From positions 1-62,289 of IMG/VR virus record IMGVR_UViG_3300046009_002641: 62,289 nucleotides of DNA. One strand, written 5' to 3'. A program made the translations under genes and the position numbers. Every line of letters starts with the position of its first letter. Positions within the stretch are counted from its first letter, which is position 1. This document shows positions 9,431 through 19,232 of the stretch, piece by piece. The notes under the pieces were generated by a model that worked only from the letters and a program-made list of their open reading frames with translations, was not told where the DNA came from and ran no database searches. Source of the stretch: a virus.

Positions 9431-9459
9431 TTGACAGAAATCCAAAGATTTCATAAAAT
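9431..9459 (+). promoter_or_regulatory. Sigma70-type promoter for the capsid genes
   Basis: TTGACA at 9431-9436 and TAAAAT at 9454-9459 with a 17-base spacer, close to the bacterial consensus. An 8-base inverted repeat (ATCCAAAG at 9440-9447, CTTTGGAT at 9463-9470) surrounds the -10 and could be an operator or a stem at the start of the transcript. It would give the decoration and major capsid genes their own strong transcript. Confidence 0.7.
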
Positions 9460-9469
9460 TGACTTTGGA

Positions 9470-9602
9470 TTTTACCCTTTCCCGTTTGAATAGCGGGAAA
9501 CGAATAGGAGCGGGCCGGTAAATCTGGCCCGTCGCCTTTATGAGCCGCCCCGCGCTGGGGTGGATTAACCATCCCGATCTAACGCTAAAAGCGCCTTTTA
9601 GC
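9470..9602 (+). promoter_or_regulatory. Structured leader with four stem-loops before the capsid genes
   Basis: Noncoding. Consecutive stems: TTTCCCG/CGGGAAA (9478-9500), CGGGCC/GGCCCG (9511-9531), CCCC/GGGG (9547-9560) and GCTAAAA/TTTTAGC (9584-9602). None is followed by a good T tract, so they look like leader structures rather than terminators. They could stabilise the capsid mRNA or control its translation; the start codon follows at 9633 after GGAGAG. Confidence 0.55.
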
Positions 9603-9632
9603 TAACGGTCACTCCAATAAAAGGAGAGAGCC

Positions 9633-10253
9633 GTGGCGAATACTTTTGCGCCCTTCGGCTTCCGTCCGATTTCGACCAGCAATGGTCCGATCAATTGGCG
9701 GATTTCTACGCGCCGTGTCGCTTCGTCGGCTGGCGCTATTTACCGTGGCGATGCTGTCGTCCCGGTCACTGGCACTGCTAATGGCTACATCATTCAGGCG
9801 ACCGCTGGTTCGGTTCCGCTGGCGGGTGTGTTCTGGGGTTGTCAGTATCTGTCCACCTCGCAGAAGCGCGTTATCTGGTCGCAGTATTGGCCGGGTTCCG
9901 ACGCGACGGGTGACGTCATCGCTTATGTGATTGACGATCCGAACGCTCGCTTCATCGTCCAGACGTCGGGCGCTTCGTTCCAGATTGGTGGCACGAATAC
10001 GACCTTCACGTCGTCTCCTGTTGGCCAGCTTGCTCAGCTTAACGTCGGCGCGGGTTCGACGACGACGCAGCAGAGCGGCATGTATCTGGACACTGTTGGC
10101 ACGACTGCCACCTATCCGTTCCAGATCGTCGATATGGTTATCGATCCCCCCGGTTCGAACGGTTCCGACGCTACGTCGAACTACAACTATGTCGTCGTTG
10201 GCTTCAACAACGAAATGCTGCGTTCTAACGGCGCAGTGACCGGCATCAGCTAA
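9633..10253 (+). CDS. Probable capsid decoration/cement protein
   Basis: 206 residues, start GTG or ATG after GGAGAGAGCC; I take MANTFAPFGF as the N terminus. The sequence is rich in Ser, Thr, Gly and Ala with alternating hydrophobic residues, as in all-beta structural proteins. Openings such as MANTFAPFGFRPI are common in proteins just upstream of phage major capsid genes. It is 13 bases from the capsid gene and shares its promoter. High-copy head decoration is the best inference. Confidence 0.65.
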   Translation: MANTFAPFGFRPISTSNGPINWRISTRRVASSAGAIYRGDAVVPVTGTANGYIIQATAGSVPLAGVFWGCQYLSTSQKRVIWSQYWPGSDATGDVIAYVIDDPNARFIVQTSGASFQIGGTNTTFTSSPVGQLAQLNVGAGSTTTQQSGMYLDTVGTTATYPFQIVDMVIDPPGSNGSDATSNYNYVVVGFNNEMLRSNGAVTGIS

Positions 10254-10266
10254 GGAGTAGAGACCA

Positions 10267-11181
10267 ATGGCTGTTAATCTTAGCGCCATCCGCGATCTGC
10301 TCCTTCCGGGGCTTCGCGGCGTTGAGGGTAAATACCCTCAGATCCCGTCTCAGTGGGATAAAGTGTTCGAAAAAGCCAAGTCAAACATGGCTTTGGAACG
10401 CACTGCTGAAATGCGTTACCTTGGCCTTGCCGCTATCAAGACTGAAGGCGGCGCGGTCAGCTTCGATAACAACGCGAGTGAGCGTTACGTCTATAACCAA
10501 GAGCACTACGAAATTGGTTTGGGCTACGCGATCACCCGTAAGGCTATCGACGACAATCTGTATAAGACCCAGTTCACGCCCACGAACCTTGGCCTGATCG
10601 AATCTTTCGGTCAGACGAAGGAGATCTACGGCGCGAACATCCTGAACACTGCGACGACGTATAATGCGTCGGTTGGCGGTGACGGCGTTTCGCTGTGTTC
10701 GACGGCCCATCCGATTGATGGTGCGACGATTGCGAACCGTCCGACCGTCGATGCGGATCTGAACGAAGCTTCGCTGCTTAATGCAATGATCGCCATTCGT
10801 TCGAACTTCAAGGACATCGCTGGCCTGAAGATCTTCGCTCGCGGTCGCAAGCTGATTGTTCCGCCGCAGTTGGAGCCGGTTGCTATTCGTCTGACGAAGA
10901 CGGAACTGCGCCCCGGCACGGCGAACAACGACGTCAATGCCATCCTCACGACCGCTGGCGGTCTGCCGGAAGGCTACATGGTCAACGACTTCTTGACGTC
11001 GCAGTATGCTTGGTTCCTGCTCACCAACATCAAAGGTCTGGTGTATATGGAACGTGTTCCCTATGAAATGGACATGCAGGTCGATTTCACAACTGACAAT
11101 CTGTTGGTTAAGGGCTACGAGCGTTACAGCTTCGGCTACTACAACTGGCGTTCGATCTTCGGTTCGTTCCCGACGTCGTAA
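10267..11181 (+). CDS. Major capsid protein (HK97-fold type)
   Basis: 304 residues. It has the alpha/beta make-up of HK97-fold coats: a helical N terminus with an opening typical of this group (VNLSAIRDLLLPGL), then YEIGLGYAITRKAIDD, a run of beta strands, and the C-terminal motif YERYSFGYYNWRSIFGS. The N-terminal delta segment expected to contact a scaffold is short. It is followed at once by an intrinsic terminator and preceded by its own promoter and a structured leader, all expected of the most expressed virion gene. Confidence 0.85.
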   Translation: MAVNLSAIRDLLLPGLRGVEGKYPQIPSQWDKVFEKAKSNMALERTAEMRYLGLAAIKTEGGAVSFDNNASERYVYNQEHYEIGLGYAITRKAIDDNLYKTQFTPTNLGLIESFGQTKEIYGANILNTATTYNASVGGDGVSLCSTAHPIDGATIANRPTVDADLNEASLLNAMIAIRSNFKDIAGLKIFARGRKLIVPPQLEPVAIRLTKTELRPGTANNDVNAILTTAGGLPEGYMVNDFLTSQYAWFLLTNIKGLVYMERVPYEMDMQVDFTTDNLLVKGYERYSFGYYNWRSIFGSFPTS

Positions 11182-11190
11182 TGACAAAAG

Positions 11191-11220
11191 CGGGGAGTCA
11201 ACATGGCTCCCCGTTTTCTC
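11191..11220 (+). terminator. Intrinsic terminator after the major capsid gene
   Basis: Stem CGGGGAG/CTCCCCG (11191-11197 and 11207-11213) with a 9-base loop, followed by TTTTCTCTTTTT. Confidence 0.85.
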
Positions 11221-11241
11221 TTTTTATGAAGGATGGCCGAC

Positions 11242-12273
11242 ATGGCTCTCACTAATTTTCCGAATGGCGTCACTTCCTTTGGCGTCCCGGTTATCGGCGG
11301 CATCAATGGCATTCCGCTGACTGGCACTTGGTATTTCGTTGACCCGGCGACGGGTTCGGATGGTAATGAAGGCACTTCGCCTGAATCACCGTTCGCTACG
11401 ATTTATCAGGCTTACAACAAGACTGTTGCTGGCAATAACGACGTTGTCGTTCTTATTGGTAATGGTTCGACAAGTGGCACTGCTCGCATGTCTACGGCTC
11501 TGGCTCAGTCGATTGTTTCGTCTGCCACGACCGGCACGATTACTTGGGCAAAGAATGCTACGCATCTGATCGGCGTCACGGCTCCGACTGGCGTTTCTAA
11601 CCGCGCCCGCTTTGCCCCGCCGACTGGCACCTATACGGCTGCTACGTTCGGCAATAACGGCAATATGTTCAATGTTACGGCTTCTGGCTGTATCTTCGCT
11701 AACTTTTCAGTGTTTAATGGTTTTTCGACCGGCAACGCTGCTCAGATTGCGTGGATTGATGCTGGCGGTCGCAACTACTATAGCGACGTTCAGTTCGGTG
11801 GTTTTGGCGACACGGCTTCGGCTCAGGGCGTCAATGCTCGCGCTCTGAAGGTCACAAGCGGAGAAAACACGTTTGTTAACTGCACGGTTGGCCTTGATAC
11901 GGTCACGCGCACGGTTGCGAACGCGAACCTTGAGCTTGCTTCGGCTGCTGCCCGTAACAAGTTCATCAATTGCGATTTCCCGATCATGACGTCGTCGGCC
12001 AATTCGGTCGCCATCGTCGGCACGGGCGCGGGCGCGATTGACCGCTGGACGAAGTTCCAGAACTGCATGTTCTACAATGCTGTTGATTCGACTTCGACGA
12101 CGATCAGCGCTGTTGCGAACCTCAATGCTGCCGCTGGCGGTAGCCTTGTGTTTAACAACTGCTCTGCCGTTGGCGCGACGAAGTGGGGCGATGCTGGCGC
12201 GCTGGCTAACTCCTATGTCGATAATGCTCCTCCGACTGCCGCGACTTCTGGTCTGGCTGTTAACCCGTCGTAA
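11242..12273 (+). CDS. Beta-helix virion protein (head fibre or decoration)
   Basis: I chose the ATG at 11242, nine bases after GAAGG, rather than 11233. 343 residues with the repeating pattern of a right-handed parallel beta-helix: short strands ending in Asn/Cys ladders (FVNCTVGLDT, FINCDFPIM, FQNCMFYNA, FNNCSAVGA) after an N-terminal phrase GTWYFVDPATGSDGNEGTSPESPF typical of pectate-lyase-fold proteins. No catalytic residues are evident. Its position after the capsid gene rather than in the fibre cluster suggests a head-bound spike or fibre. Confidence 0.7.
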   Translation: MALTNFPNGVTSFGVPVIGGINGIPLTGTWYFVDPATGSDGNEGTSPESPFATIYQAYNKTVAGNNDVVVLIGNGSTSGTARMSTALAQSIVSSATTGTITWAKNATHLIGVTAPTGVSNRARFAPPTGTYTAATFGNNGNMFNVTASGCIFANFSVFNGFSTGNAAQIAWIDAGGRNYYSDVQFGGFGDTASAQGVNARALKVTSGENTFVNCTVGLDTVTRTVANANLELASAAARNKFINCDFPIMTSSANSVAIVGTGAGAIDRWTKFQNCMFYNAVDSTSTTISAVANLNAAAGGSLVFNNCSAVGATKWGDAGALANSYVDNAPPTAATSGLAVNPS

Positions 12274-12288
12274 TGAAAGGGCTTTGTT

Positions 12289-12582
12289 ATGAAAGCTGCT
12301 AAAAGCAAAGTTGAAAGCCCTAAGAAGGGCGTGGTTGTTGGCGATAAGACCCCAAGCATGACCTATGCCGGTGGCGATTCGAACGTCGTCAAAGAAGCCA
12401 AGGCTCGTAAGAGCGGTGGCATGTGCAAGAAAGAAGGCGGTAAGGCCATGGGTAAAGAGGCGATGAAGCGCCTTGATCGCCCGGCCCGCAAGGCTGGTGG
12501 CAAGGTTGGCGCGAATGAGCGTCCGCTTTCGACGGCTGCCCACACTTCGGATCGTCCCGGCGGCGACGTTCAGGAAGCGTAA
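12289..12582 (+). CDS. Small Lys/Gly-rich protein with GG motifs
   Basis: 97 residues, very basic (KAAKSKVESPKKG, RKSGGMCKKEGGK, AMKRLDRPARKAGGKVG). The piece AMKRLDRPARKAGG closely resembles AVKRLDKASRGKKRANGG in the protein at 6053, so the two share a module. It is followed by a terminator. A packaged DNA-binding or assembly peptide is possible but not shown. Confidence 0.65.
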   Translation: MKAAKSKVESPKKGVVVGDKTPSMTYAGGDSNVVKEAKARKSGGMCKKEGGKAMGKEAMKRLDRPARKAGGKVGANERPLSTAAHTSDRPGGDVQEA

Positions 12583-12590
12583 GAACAGAG

Positions 12591-12615
12591 GGGCCGCCTA
12601 GTGCGGCCCTTTCTC
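12591..12615 (+). terminator. Intrinsic terminator-like hairpin
   Basis: GGGCCGC/GCGGCCC stem (12591-12597 and 12603-12609) with loop CTAGT, followed by TTTCT. The stem is strong but the T tract is short. Confidence 0.65.
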
Positions 12616-12647
12616 CATATGCGGTATTGATGCTTAAGGATTAAATC

Positions 12648-13304
12648 ATGCAGCCGATTTCGGTTACTGTTGGCCCGCTTGACGCGGCTGATGACAATGG
12701 CATTGCTCAGAGCCAGACGACTGCCGGTGCGGCTAACTTAACGCTGAATGGCGCTTTGGTTTCTGGTGGTGTCGCCACGTTTGATACGCCGCGTCAGGTG
12801 GTTATCACCAGCGGCGGCAATGACTCTGGAATTAACTTTACGGTTTACGGGACCACCTATGGCGGAGCTTCGGTCACGGAAGTTGTTGCCGGGACCAGTG
12901 GCAGCACATCGACCACAAAGACAGATTTTGCGACCGTTACTCGCATTGCTACTTCGGGAGCGACAAGCGCTTCCGGCGTTATTGCTGGGACGAACGGAGT
13001 TGCTGGATCGCGCTGGGTTCGGCTGGATAGCTGGGCTTTCCCGCGGACAGCCATTCAGGTGAATGCGACTGGCACGGTTAACTGGACGCTTCAGATCACG
13101 ATGGACGACCCGAACAGTCCCACAAACCCTGTCGCTATACCTAATGTCACTTGGCTGAACACCAATGATTCTGACGCCGTAACTGCGATTGGCGATGTGT
13201 TCACCAACTTTGATTGGACGCCGACTTGGTCGCGCATTCTTCTGAATAGCGGGACTGGCAGCGTTACGGCGACATATGCTCAGTTTAACGTGGTGTCGAA
13301 ATGA
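12648..13304 (+). CDS. Virion structural protein, unassigned
   Basis: 218 residues, Thr/Ser/Gly/Val-rich with no charged clusters, as in all-beta phage structural proteins (VVITSGGNDSGINFTVYGTTYGG). The last bases overlap the start of the next gene (ATGA), so the two are translationally coupled. Similar proteins lie between capsid and adaptor genes in related podoviruses. Confidence 0.6.
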   Translation: MQPISVTVGPLDAADDNGIAQSQTTAGAANLTLNGALVSGGVATFDTPRQVVITSGGNDSGINFTVYGTTYGGASVTEVVAGTSGSTSTTKTDFATVTRIATSGATSASGVIAGTNGVAGSRWVRLDSWAFPRTAIQVNATGTVNWTLQITMDDPNSPTNPVAIPNVTWLNTNDSDAVTAIGDVFTNFDWTPTWSRILLNSGTGSVTATYAQFNVVSK

Positions 13305-13615
13305 CCGGACCTGCATACGTTCCGGGGTCGTCAGTTGCAAGCACGACGCTCCCGCTTACAAACAAGACGGGAACGTATGTTATTGACAATACGGACTGCG
13401 TCATCAACTGCACGAGCAATACCTTCACGGTCACACTGCCGACTGCGGTTGGCCTTGAAGGAAAATATTTTATCATCAAGAACAGAGGATCTGGCGTCAT
13501 TACGGTTGACGCAGATGGGTCCGAAACAATTGATGGTTTGGCGAATAAGCTCTTAGCAATTCAAAATGAATCCATTACGGTTATATCGGATGGATCAAAC
13601 TGGATTATCGTCTGA
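13301..13615 (+). CDS. Small beta-rich virion protein
   Basis: 104 residues. The C terminus (GSETIDGLANKLLAIQNESI, then SDGSNWIIV) is a familiar ending of phage fibre and head-surface proteins that form a compact beta domain. Coupled on both sides by start/stop overlaps. Confidence 0.65.
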   Translation: MTGPAYVPGSSVASTTLPLTNKTGTYVIDNTDCVINCTSNTFTVTLPTAVGLEGKYFIIKNRGSGVITVDADGSETIDGLANKLLAIQNESITVISDGSNWIIV

Positions 13616-14103
13616 TGTCTTATCACGTTGCTCCAGTTCCGTTTGCCACGTTTGCTTCGTCTCTGACGCAATCTGTGGCGTCAGCGCCTTCCGCTCAACC
13701 TATTACCTACAATCAAAATCTTGGTAGTAAGGGTATTTCTCTTATTTCTGGATCGCGCATACAGCTTCCTCAGCCGGGCAACTACTGTTTGACCTTTTCG
13801 GTAATTGGTCACAACAGCGGTTCTGCTTCGGCAAAATGGCTTAATATATTCCTTCGTAGGAACGGCAATATATTAGACAATTCCAGCACTATTGTTGCGA
13901 CGAAGAAAGATGAGCCCGTGACGGTTGTGGCGACGTTTAATGTCGAATGCACGACCTCCGGTGAGTATTATGAATTGATGCTTGCCGGTCAGGATACCGG
14001 ATCTCAGATTTTGGCTACTGCGGCTCAGGCTGCTGTTCCGGGCGTCTCTCCCGCTATGCCTGCTTGCCCGTCAGTTCTTGTTGCAGTTTGGCAGATCGAC
14101 TAA
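13615..14103 (+). CDS. C1q/TNF-like jelly-roll virion protein
   Basis: 162 residues. The central pattern RIQLPQPGNYCLTFSVIGHN ... WLNIFLRRNGNILDNSS ... YELMLAGQDTG matches the strand order of C1q/TNF-like trimeric jelly rolls often found in phage surface proteins. The start overlaps the previous stop by one base. Probably a trimeric surface or fibre component; the receptor is unknown. Confidence 0.65.
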   Translation: MSYHVAPVPFATFASSLTQSVASAPSAQPITYNQNLGSKGISLISGSRIQLPQPGNYCLTFSVIGHNSGSASAKWLNIFLRRNGNILDNSSTIVATKKDEPVTVVATFNVECTTSGEYYELMLAGQDTGSQILATAAQAAVPGVSPAMPACPSVLVAVWQID

Positions 14104-14112
14104 GGATAGCCG

Positions 14113-14790
14113 ATGTCTACCAGTGGGACTTATGCGTTCGCGCCTAATCTGGGCGACTTGGTCATCAATGCTTTTGCAAAATGCGGTGTTCGTCGCACTG
14201 ATTTGACTAATCAGCATATGTCTGACGCGCGTTTTGAAGCTAATCTGATGATGTCGGATTGGGCCGGAGACGGAATCAATCTTTGGCAAGTTCAAAGCGC
14301 AACTATCCCGTTGGCTCAAGGCATATCATCTTACCCAATTCCGTCCGACAGAGTGTTCATTCTTGACGTTTACATAACTCAAAATGGTTTTGATCGGCTG
14401 ATCTTCCCGATTTCGCGTTCTGATTATGCGTCTTTTGCTCAAAAAAACCTTCAGGGCTACCCGACAAGCTTTTGGTTTGACCGCCTAATTGACCCGAATC
14501 TATATGTTTGGCCGGTCCCGGATAGCAGCACAAGCTATATCTTGACGTATTACTACATGCGGCAGGCTATGGACTCAGAATTGACTAACGGAACGCAGCC
14601 TGAAGTGCCGTGGTATTACCTAAACGCCTTTGCGGATGGGTTGGCTGCGCGTCTGGCGTATATCTATGCTCCTGATAAGGTCGCTGTTCTTCAGCCAAAG
14701 GCCGATAAATCGTGGTTTAGAGCGCTTCAGGTTGGCACTGAAAACGTCCCGGTTACGATGAACGTCCAAATGAGGGGCTATTTTAGATGA
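14113..14790 (+). CDS. Head-tail adaptor, P22 gp4-like
   Basis: 225 residues. Helical N terminus with LGDLVINAFAKCGVR and ARFEANLMMSDWAGDGINLWQV, then a beta part (ISSYPIPSDRVFILDVYI ... YLTYYYMRQAMDSEL). This order and length suit the podoviral adaptor that binds under the portal (P22 gp4, T7 gp11). A second adaptor-like protein is encoded at 27316. It overlaps the next start by ATGA. Confidence 0.7.
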   Translation: MSTSGTYAFAPNLGDLVINAFAKCGVRRTDLTNQHMSDARFEANLMMSDWAGDGINLWQVQSATIPLAQGISSYPIPSDRVFILDVYITQNGFDRLIFPISRSDYASFAQKNLQGYPTSFWFDRLIDPNLYVWPVPDSSTSYILTYYYMRQAMDSELTNGTQPEVPWYYLNAFADGLAARLAYIYAPDKVAVLQPKADKSWFRALQVGTENVPVTMNVQMRGYFR

Positions 14791-15491
14791 GCCTGCCTCA
14801 CGGTCGCGCAAAAGTCAGTTCGACAAGCCCTAGAGCTTTTGCGATCTGCGACCGCTGTGGTTTTCTCTACAATCATCGTGATTTGCATTGGCAATATGAC
14901 TTTCGCGGTCGTTCTCTCGCCAATTTGCGTATCTTGGTGTGCGAAACGTGCGAAGATACGCCTCAGAATCAGCTTAAGCCGCGTATTATCCCGCCCGATC
15001 CTGTGCCGATTAGCAATGCTAGGCCGGAACGGTATCAGCAATACGAAACGGATGCCCGGACCACGCAGGGGAACGCGGTCGATTTTTGGACTGGGCTTCC
15101 TGTTGCGGGTGGCGATACCCGTGTCACGCAAACCAATAATACCAGAACCACACAAGCTACCGGTGAGCCGCCTTATGGGCTGGATAACACGCCGGGAACT
15201 AGCTTTCAGGTTCCGGGCAATGACGAATTGGGCGCTACTCAGGGCCTGCCCTACGGATACACGGAAATACCCCAGACTGGGCCGCTTACGCCTTACAGCG
15301 TTATGGGTATCTGGGGGACCATTGATGCCGGGCAGGCAAATTGGTCGAATGCAATTGGCGGGATCGTTAGCTGGACTGATAGAGCCGCTAACCCGATTAC
15401 GACAACTTGGGCAAACAACGCTAACGGCAATATTAATTGGGCAAATTCTGTTAATATGACCGTAAGCTGGAACAACGAAAACTGGGAATGA
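14787..15491 (+). CDS. Virion protein with N-terminal zinc ribbon
   Basis: 234 residues. Two CxxC pairs (CDRCGFLYN at about residue 31 and CETCED at about 52) form a zinc ribbon, followed by KPRIIPPDPVP, a combination I know from unnamed podoviral proteins encoded beside the adaptor. The C-terminal 80 residues are Trp/Asn-rich strands (WSNAIGGIVSW, WANSVNMTVSWNNENW), probably a small beta domain. Likely a tail or head-tail joint component. Confidence 0.65.
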   Translation: MSLPHGRAKVSSTSPRAFAICDRCGFLYNHRDLHWQYDFRGRSLANLRILVCETCEDTPQNQLKPRIIPPDPVPISNARPERYQQYETDARTTQGNAVDFWTGLPVAGGDTRVTQTNNTRTTQATGEPPYGLDNTPGTSFQVPGNDELGATQGLPYGYTEIPQTGPLTPYSVMGIWGTIDAGQANWSNAIGGIVSWTDRAANPITTTWANNANGNINWANSVNMTVSWNNENWE

Positions 15492-15498
15492 GGCGACA

Positions 15499-16512
15499 AT
15501 GGCTGTCCCGTATATCTTCGCAAATGTTTTAGGCGGAACTGCTATCCCGCTTTCTCAGCTTGACGCCAATTTTGATGCGATCTTAAACAATGGCGCGTTT
15601 ACCGGAACGACGTCTTTTGTGAATATCACTGTTAGCGGGACGGCTGTTTTTGCGACCACTCTTTCGGTTGCTGGGCACGTTACGCTTGAGGGCGTGACAT
15701 CTTCTGGCGCTACGGGAACGGGCAATATCGTTTTTGCTACGGCTCCGACACTTTCGTCTCCGACGTTTACGACTCCTGTTCTTGGGACGCCTTCTAGCGG
15801 CACATTGACCAATTGCTCCGGATTGCCGCTTTCTTCCGGAATCTCCGGGTTTGGATCTAACGTCGCTACGGCTCTTGCGGTTGCCGTCGGCTCCGCTGGC
15901 GCTCCGGTTATCAATGGTGGAGTCCTTGGAACGCCTTCGTCTGGCGTTCTGACAAACTGCACTGGCCTACCGATTAGCTCTGGTGTAAGCGGTCTAGGAA
16001 CCGGAATTTCTACTTTCCTTTCCCTTCCCACATCAGCCAATCTTGCTTCCGCTGTTTCGGATGAGACTGGTAGCGGCGCGCTTGTTTTTGCCAATACGCC
16101 TACGCTGGTTACGCCTAACATTGGCGCAGCTACCGGAACAAGCCTTGCGGCTACCGGGCTTATTAGATCGTCAAGTTCTTCGGCTGGTATTGGCTATGCG
16201 ACTGGCGCTGGCAGCACGGTCACGCAGGGAACAAGCCGAACGACTGGCGTTACGATTGATGCTGTTAGCGGAGCGATTACTTTGTTTTCTGCCGCCGGTT
16301 CGGCAACTCCCGCCAGCTTCACTGTGACAAATAGCGCTGTCGCAGCCACTGACGTTATTATAGTTAACCAGAAGTCTGGCACAGACAAATATATAATTGC
16401 AGTTACGGCTGTTGCTGCTGGTAGCTTCCAGATTACTTCTTATACGACTGGCGGAACGACGACTGAGCAGCCTGTATTTAATTTCGCTGTCATTAAAGCC
16501 GTCGCTGCGTAA
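15499..16512 (+). CDS. Tail fibre protein with GTPSSG repeats
   Basis: 337 residues. The N terminus ([23 protein letters not shown]) is a common attachment segment of phage fibres. The middle carries the repeat [21 protein letters not shown] twice (nt 15778-15850 and 15925-15996), a familiar fibre shaft element. The C terminus is a small beta domain ending [11 protein letters not shown]. It opens the fibre cluster. Confidence 0.75.
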   Translation: MAVPYIFANVLGGTAIPLSQLDANFDAILNNGAFTGTTSFVNITVSGTAVFATTLSVAGHVTLEGVTSSGATGTGNIVFATAPTLSSPTFTTPVLGTPSSGTLTNCSGLPLSSGISGFGSNVATALAVAVGSAGAPVINGGVLGTPSSGVLTNCTGLPISSGVSGLGTGISTFLSLPTSANLASAVSDETGSGALVFANTPTLVTPNIGAATGTSLAATGLIRSSSSSAGIGYATGAGSTVTQGTSRTTGVTIDAVSGAITLFSAAGSATPASFTVTNSAVAATDVIIVNQKSGTDKYIIAVTAVAAGSFQITSYTTGGTTTEQPVFNFAVIKAVAA

Positions 16513-16523
16513 GGAAAAAGCCC

Positions 16524-19232
16524 GTGGCAAACTCCCAAATACCGAATTTAACTCCGGTAGTATCGCTCTCGCCTAATGCGGAGTTGGAGATTGTTCAGGA
16601 TGGCGTAACCTATCGCACGACTGCGGGCGCTATTGCGAATGTCTCTCCCGGTCCGACAGGTCCGACAGGCGCCGGTCCAACCGGTCCCACCGGCCCCACG
16701 GGAGCCACGGGACAGATCGGCCCCACGGGCGCAGCTTCAACTGTTCAAGGCCCCACGGGCGCGGCGGGGCCTCAGGGCGTCACGGGGCCCGCTGGGCCCA
16801 CCGGAAGCCAAGGAAATATTGGACCCACGGGAGCTTCTATTACAGGCCCCACGGGTCCGACAGGCGCAACTGGAGCAGCTTCAACTGTTCCGGGTCCGAC
16901 AGGACCGACGGGGTTAAGCATTACGGGCCCCACGGGCGCGACTGGCCCCGGTGGCGCGGTTGGGCCTCAAGGTTTGTCGATTACTGGCCCCACGGGTCCG
17001 ACTGGCCCTGCTGGCACGGCTTCTGCGGCTGGATCGGCCTATCAGGTTCAGTTTAACAATGGCGCTGGTCAGCTTGACGCTTCTGCTGGCATTCAGACTG
17101 ATGGCGCTAACCAAATTACGCTTGGCGTTCAACAGACGTCTGCTGGCGCTCTTAATATAGCAAACACTGCGGCGGGAGCTTATCAGTTAACGCTAGCCTC
17201 TTCGTCTAGCGCTACGCAGGGCTGGACACTTGTTTTCCCACCGACTGCCGGCACCAACAACTATTTGCTAACCACAAATGGCTCAGGTGTTACATCTTGG
17301 ACTAATCCCACAGCGTTGGGGATTGATCTTGATATTGGCGGAACGTCCATCACGGGCGGCACAACGACACGTATTTTGTATGACAATGCCGGTGTTTTGG
17401 GTGAATATGCCATAACTGGCACGGGCGACGTTGTGATGAACAACAGCCCGACGTTTGTTGATGACGCTACATTTGGCTCACAGCAGACGACTCAGGGCGC
17501 TCTTATTCTGGCGAATACGGCAGCGGGCGCATATTCGACTACTATCAAATCGTCGAATAGCGCATCTGCGGCTTGGACCCTGACTCTCCCGACGACTTCC
17601 GGCACCAGTAATTATGTCCTGACGACGGACGGATCTGGCGTTACAAGCTGGACAAGCGTTGGCAGCATTGGCGTTTCTTCGTTCAGCGGAAATACGACCG
17701 GACTTACCCCGTCAACCCCGACAGTGGGGGCAATTTCCCTTGGCGGGACACTGAACGTCGGCCATGGCGGCACAGGCCAGACGACGCTTACGGTTCATGG
17801 TCTTTTGATTGGCAATGCGACTAGCGGCATTAACGCTATGTCTGCGGGTTCCGCTGGACAGCTTGTGACTTCTGGTGGGGCGTCTGCTGATCCTGTTTGG
17901 ACGACGGCTACTTATCCTTCGACGGCTACTGGAACTGGCAAGCTTCTTCAGGCTAACGGCACTAACTGGGTTGCGACGACCGCCGCCTATCCCGGAACGG
18001 CGACAAGCTCCGGGACGCTTTTACAAGCCAATGGCACTGATTGGGTTGCGACGACGGCTACCTATCCGGGGACGGCCACAAGCTCAGGCACAATGCTTCG
18101 GGCTAATGGCACAAACTGGGTCGCTTCCACCAATACCTATGTCGATACGGCGGCGGCTGGCACGTTCTTGGTTGCGGCTACGTCTAATACGATTACGGCG
18201 TCTGCCACCCCGACGTTGGGTGTCCAGCAGACTACGCAGGGTAGCCTGACGCTGGCCAATACTGCGGCTGGCTCCTATGCGGTTACGCTGCAATCAAGCA
18301 ATAGTTCGACGGCGGCGGCTACCTATACCCTTCCGACGTCTGCCCCTGCTGGCAATGGCTACGTTTTAGCATCGTCTACCGCTGGCGTTATGTCTTGGAC
18401 GGACCCGGCGACGATTGGCGGCGTAACGTCATTTAGCGCTGGAACAACCGGCCTTACGCCTTCCAGCCCGACGACTGGGGCTATTACCCTTGGCGGCACT
18501 CTTGCCGTTGGGAATGGCGGCACAGGCCAAACTACGCTGACGATCCATGGCGTTCTTATTGGCAATTCAACCAGCGGAATCAACGCCACATCGGCTGGAA
18601 CGCAGTATCAGATCCTTCAGTCCGGCGGCGCTTCGGCTGATCCGACATGGTCTACGGCTACTTATCCGGCTACGGCGACTGGCACTGGGTCGATTCTTCG
18701 CGCTGATGGAACAAACTGGTCGGCTACAACGGCGACGTATCCCAATACGACGACCGCAAATCAGATCCTGTATTCCAGCGCCAATAATACGATTACCGGA
18801 CTCACATCCGGCAATGGTGGATTTTTAAACACCAACAGCAGCGGCGTTCCTTCAATAACGGCTACGCCTACGCTTGGCGTCCAGCAGACGACACAAGGCA
18901 CGTTGACGCTGGCGAATACGGCGGCGGGCGCGTTTCCGGTCACGGTTCAGTCGTCAAATAGCACTAGCGCGGCTTGGACGCTTACGTTGCCGACGACGGC
19001 TGGCACGGCCAACTACTTCCTTCAGACGAATGGCTCTGGCGTCACCACATGGGCGGCGGCTGGCGGGGCTACCGGCGGCGGTTCAGATCAGATATTCTAT
19101 CTCAATGGTCAGACCGTTACGACTAATTATACCATACCCGACAACAACAACGCTGGCACATTTGGACCGGTCACTATAAACAATAGCGTTACGGTCACGG
19201 TTGGCGACGGCGAAAGCTGGACTATAGTCTGA
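16524..19232 (+). CDS. Large collagen-like tail fibre
   Basis: 902 residues, GTG start after AAGGAAAAAG. Residues about 40-165 are collagen-like Gly-X-Y triplets, mostly Gly-Pro-Thr, with short breaks (ASTVQ, LSIT). The shaft then has four copies of a roughly 62-residue unit ([17 protein letters not shown]...GSGVTSW) and two copies of [15 protein letters not shown]. The C-terminal 55 residues ([10 protein letters not shown] ... GESWTIV) are duplicated in the protein at 20360. Length and repeats indicate a trimeric fibre. It ends in an ATGA-type overlap with the HNH gene. Confidence 0.85.
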   Translation: MANSQIPNLTPVVSLSPNAELEIVQDGVTYRTTAGAIANVSPGPTGPTGAGPTGPTGPTGATGQIGPTGAASTVQGPTGAAGPQGVTGPAGPTGSQGNIGPTGASITGPTGPTGATGAASTVPGPTGPTGLSITGPTGATGPGGAVGPQGLSITGPTGPTGPAGTASAAGSAYQVQFNNGAGQLDASAGIQTDGANQITLGVQQTSAGALNIANTAAGAYQLTLASSSSATQGWTLVFPPTAGTNNYLLTTNGSGVTSWTNPTALGIDLDIGGTSITGGTTTRILYDNAGVLGEYAITGTGDVVMNNSPTFVDDATFGSQQTTQGALILANTAAGAYSTTIKSSNSASAAWTLTLPTTSGTSNYVLTTDGSGVTSWTSVGSIGVSSFSGNTTGLTPSTPTVGAISLGGTLNVGHGGTGQTTLTVHGLLIGNATSGINAMSAGSAGQLVTSGGASADPVWTTATYPSTATGTGKLLQANGTNWVATTAAYPGTATSSGTLLQANGTDWVATTATYPGTATSSGTMLRANGTNWVASTNTYVDTAAAGTFLVAATSNTITASATPTLGVQQTTQGSLTLANTAAGSYAVTLQSSNSSTAAATYTLPTSAPAGNGYVLASSTAGVMSWTDPATIGGVTSFSAGTTGLTPSSPTTGAITLGGTLAVGNGGTGQTTLTIHGVLIGNSTSGINATSAGTQYQILQSGGASADPTWSTATYPATATGTGSILRADGTNWSATTATYPNTTTANQILYSSANNTITGLTSGNGGFLNTNSSGVPSITATPTLGVQQTTQGTLTLANTAAGAFPVTVQSSNSTSAAWTLTLPTTAGTANYFLQTNGSGVTTWAAAGGATGGGSDQIFYLNGQTVTTNYTIPDNNNAGTFGPVTINNSVTVTVGDGESWTIV
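16645..17036 (+). repeat. Collagen-like Gly-Pro-Thr triplet array
   Basis: Roughly forty Gly-X-Y triplets, dominated by GPT and GAT, with three or four interruptions. At the DNA level the array is a GC-rich 9-base degenerate repeat (ggccccacg), so its length is likely to vary by recombination. Confidence 0.85.
17122..19060 (+). repeat. Four fibre-shaft repeats of about 62 residues
   Basis: Units begin at about 17122, 17473, 18217 and 18874 with G(V/S)QQT and end with a Trp-containing strand (TSWT, TTWA). Two further units at 17700 and 18446 carry GGTGQTTLT. They are internal duplications of one shaft module. Confidence 0.75.

Noticed and set aside
16645-17036. CRISPR-like or tandem DNA repeat in the fibre gene
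   Set aside because: The periodic GC-rich repeat encodes Gly-X-Y triplets in frame, so it is a collagen-like coding array.
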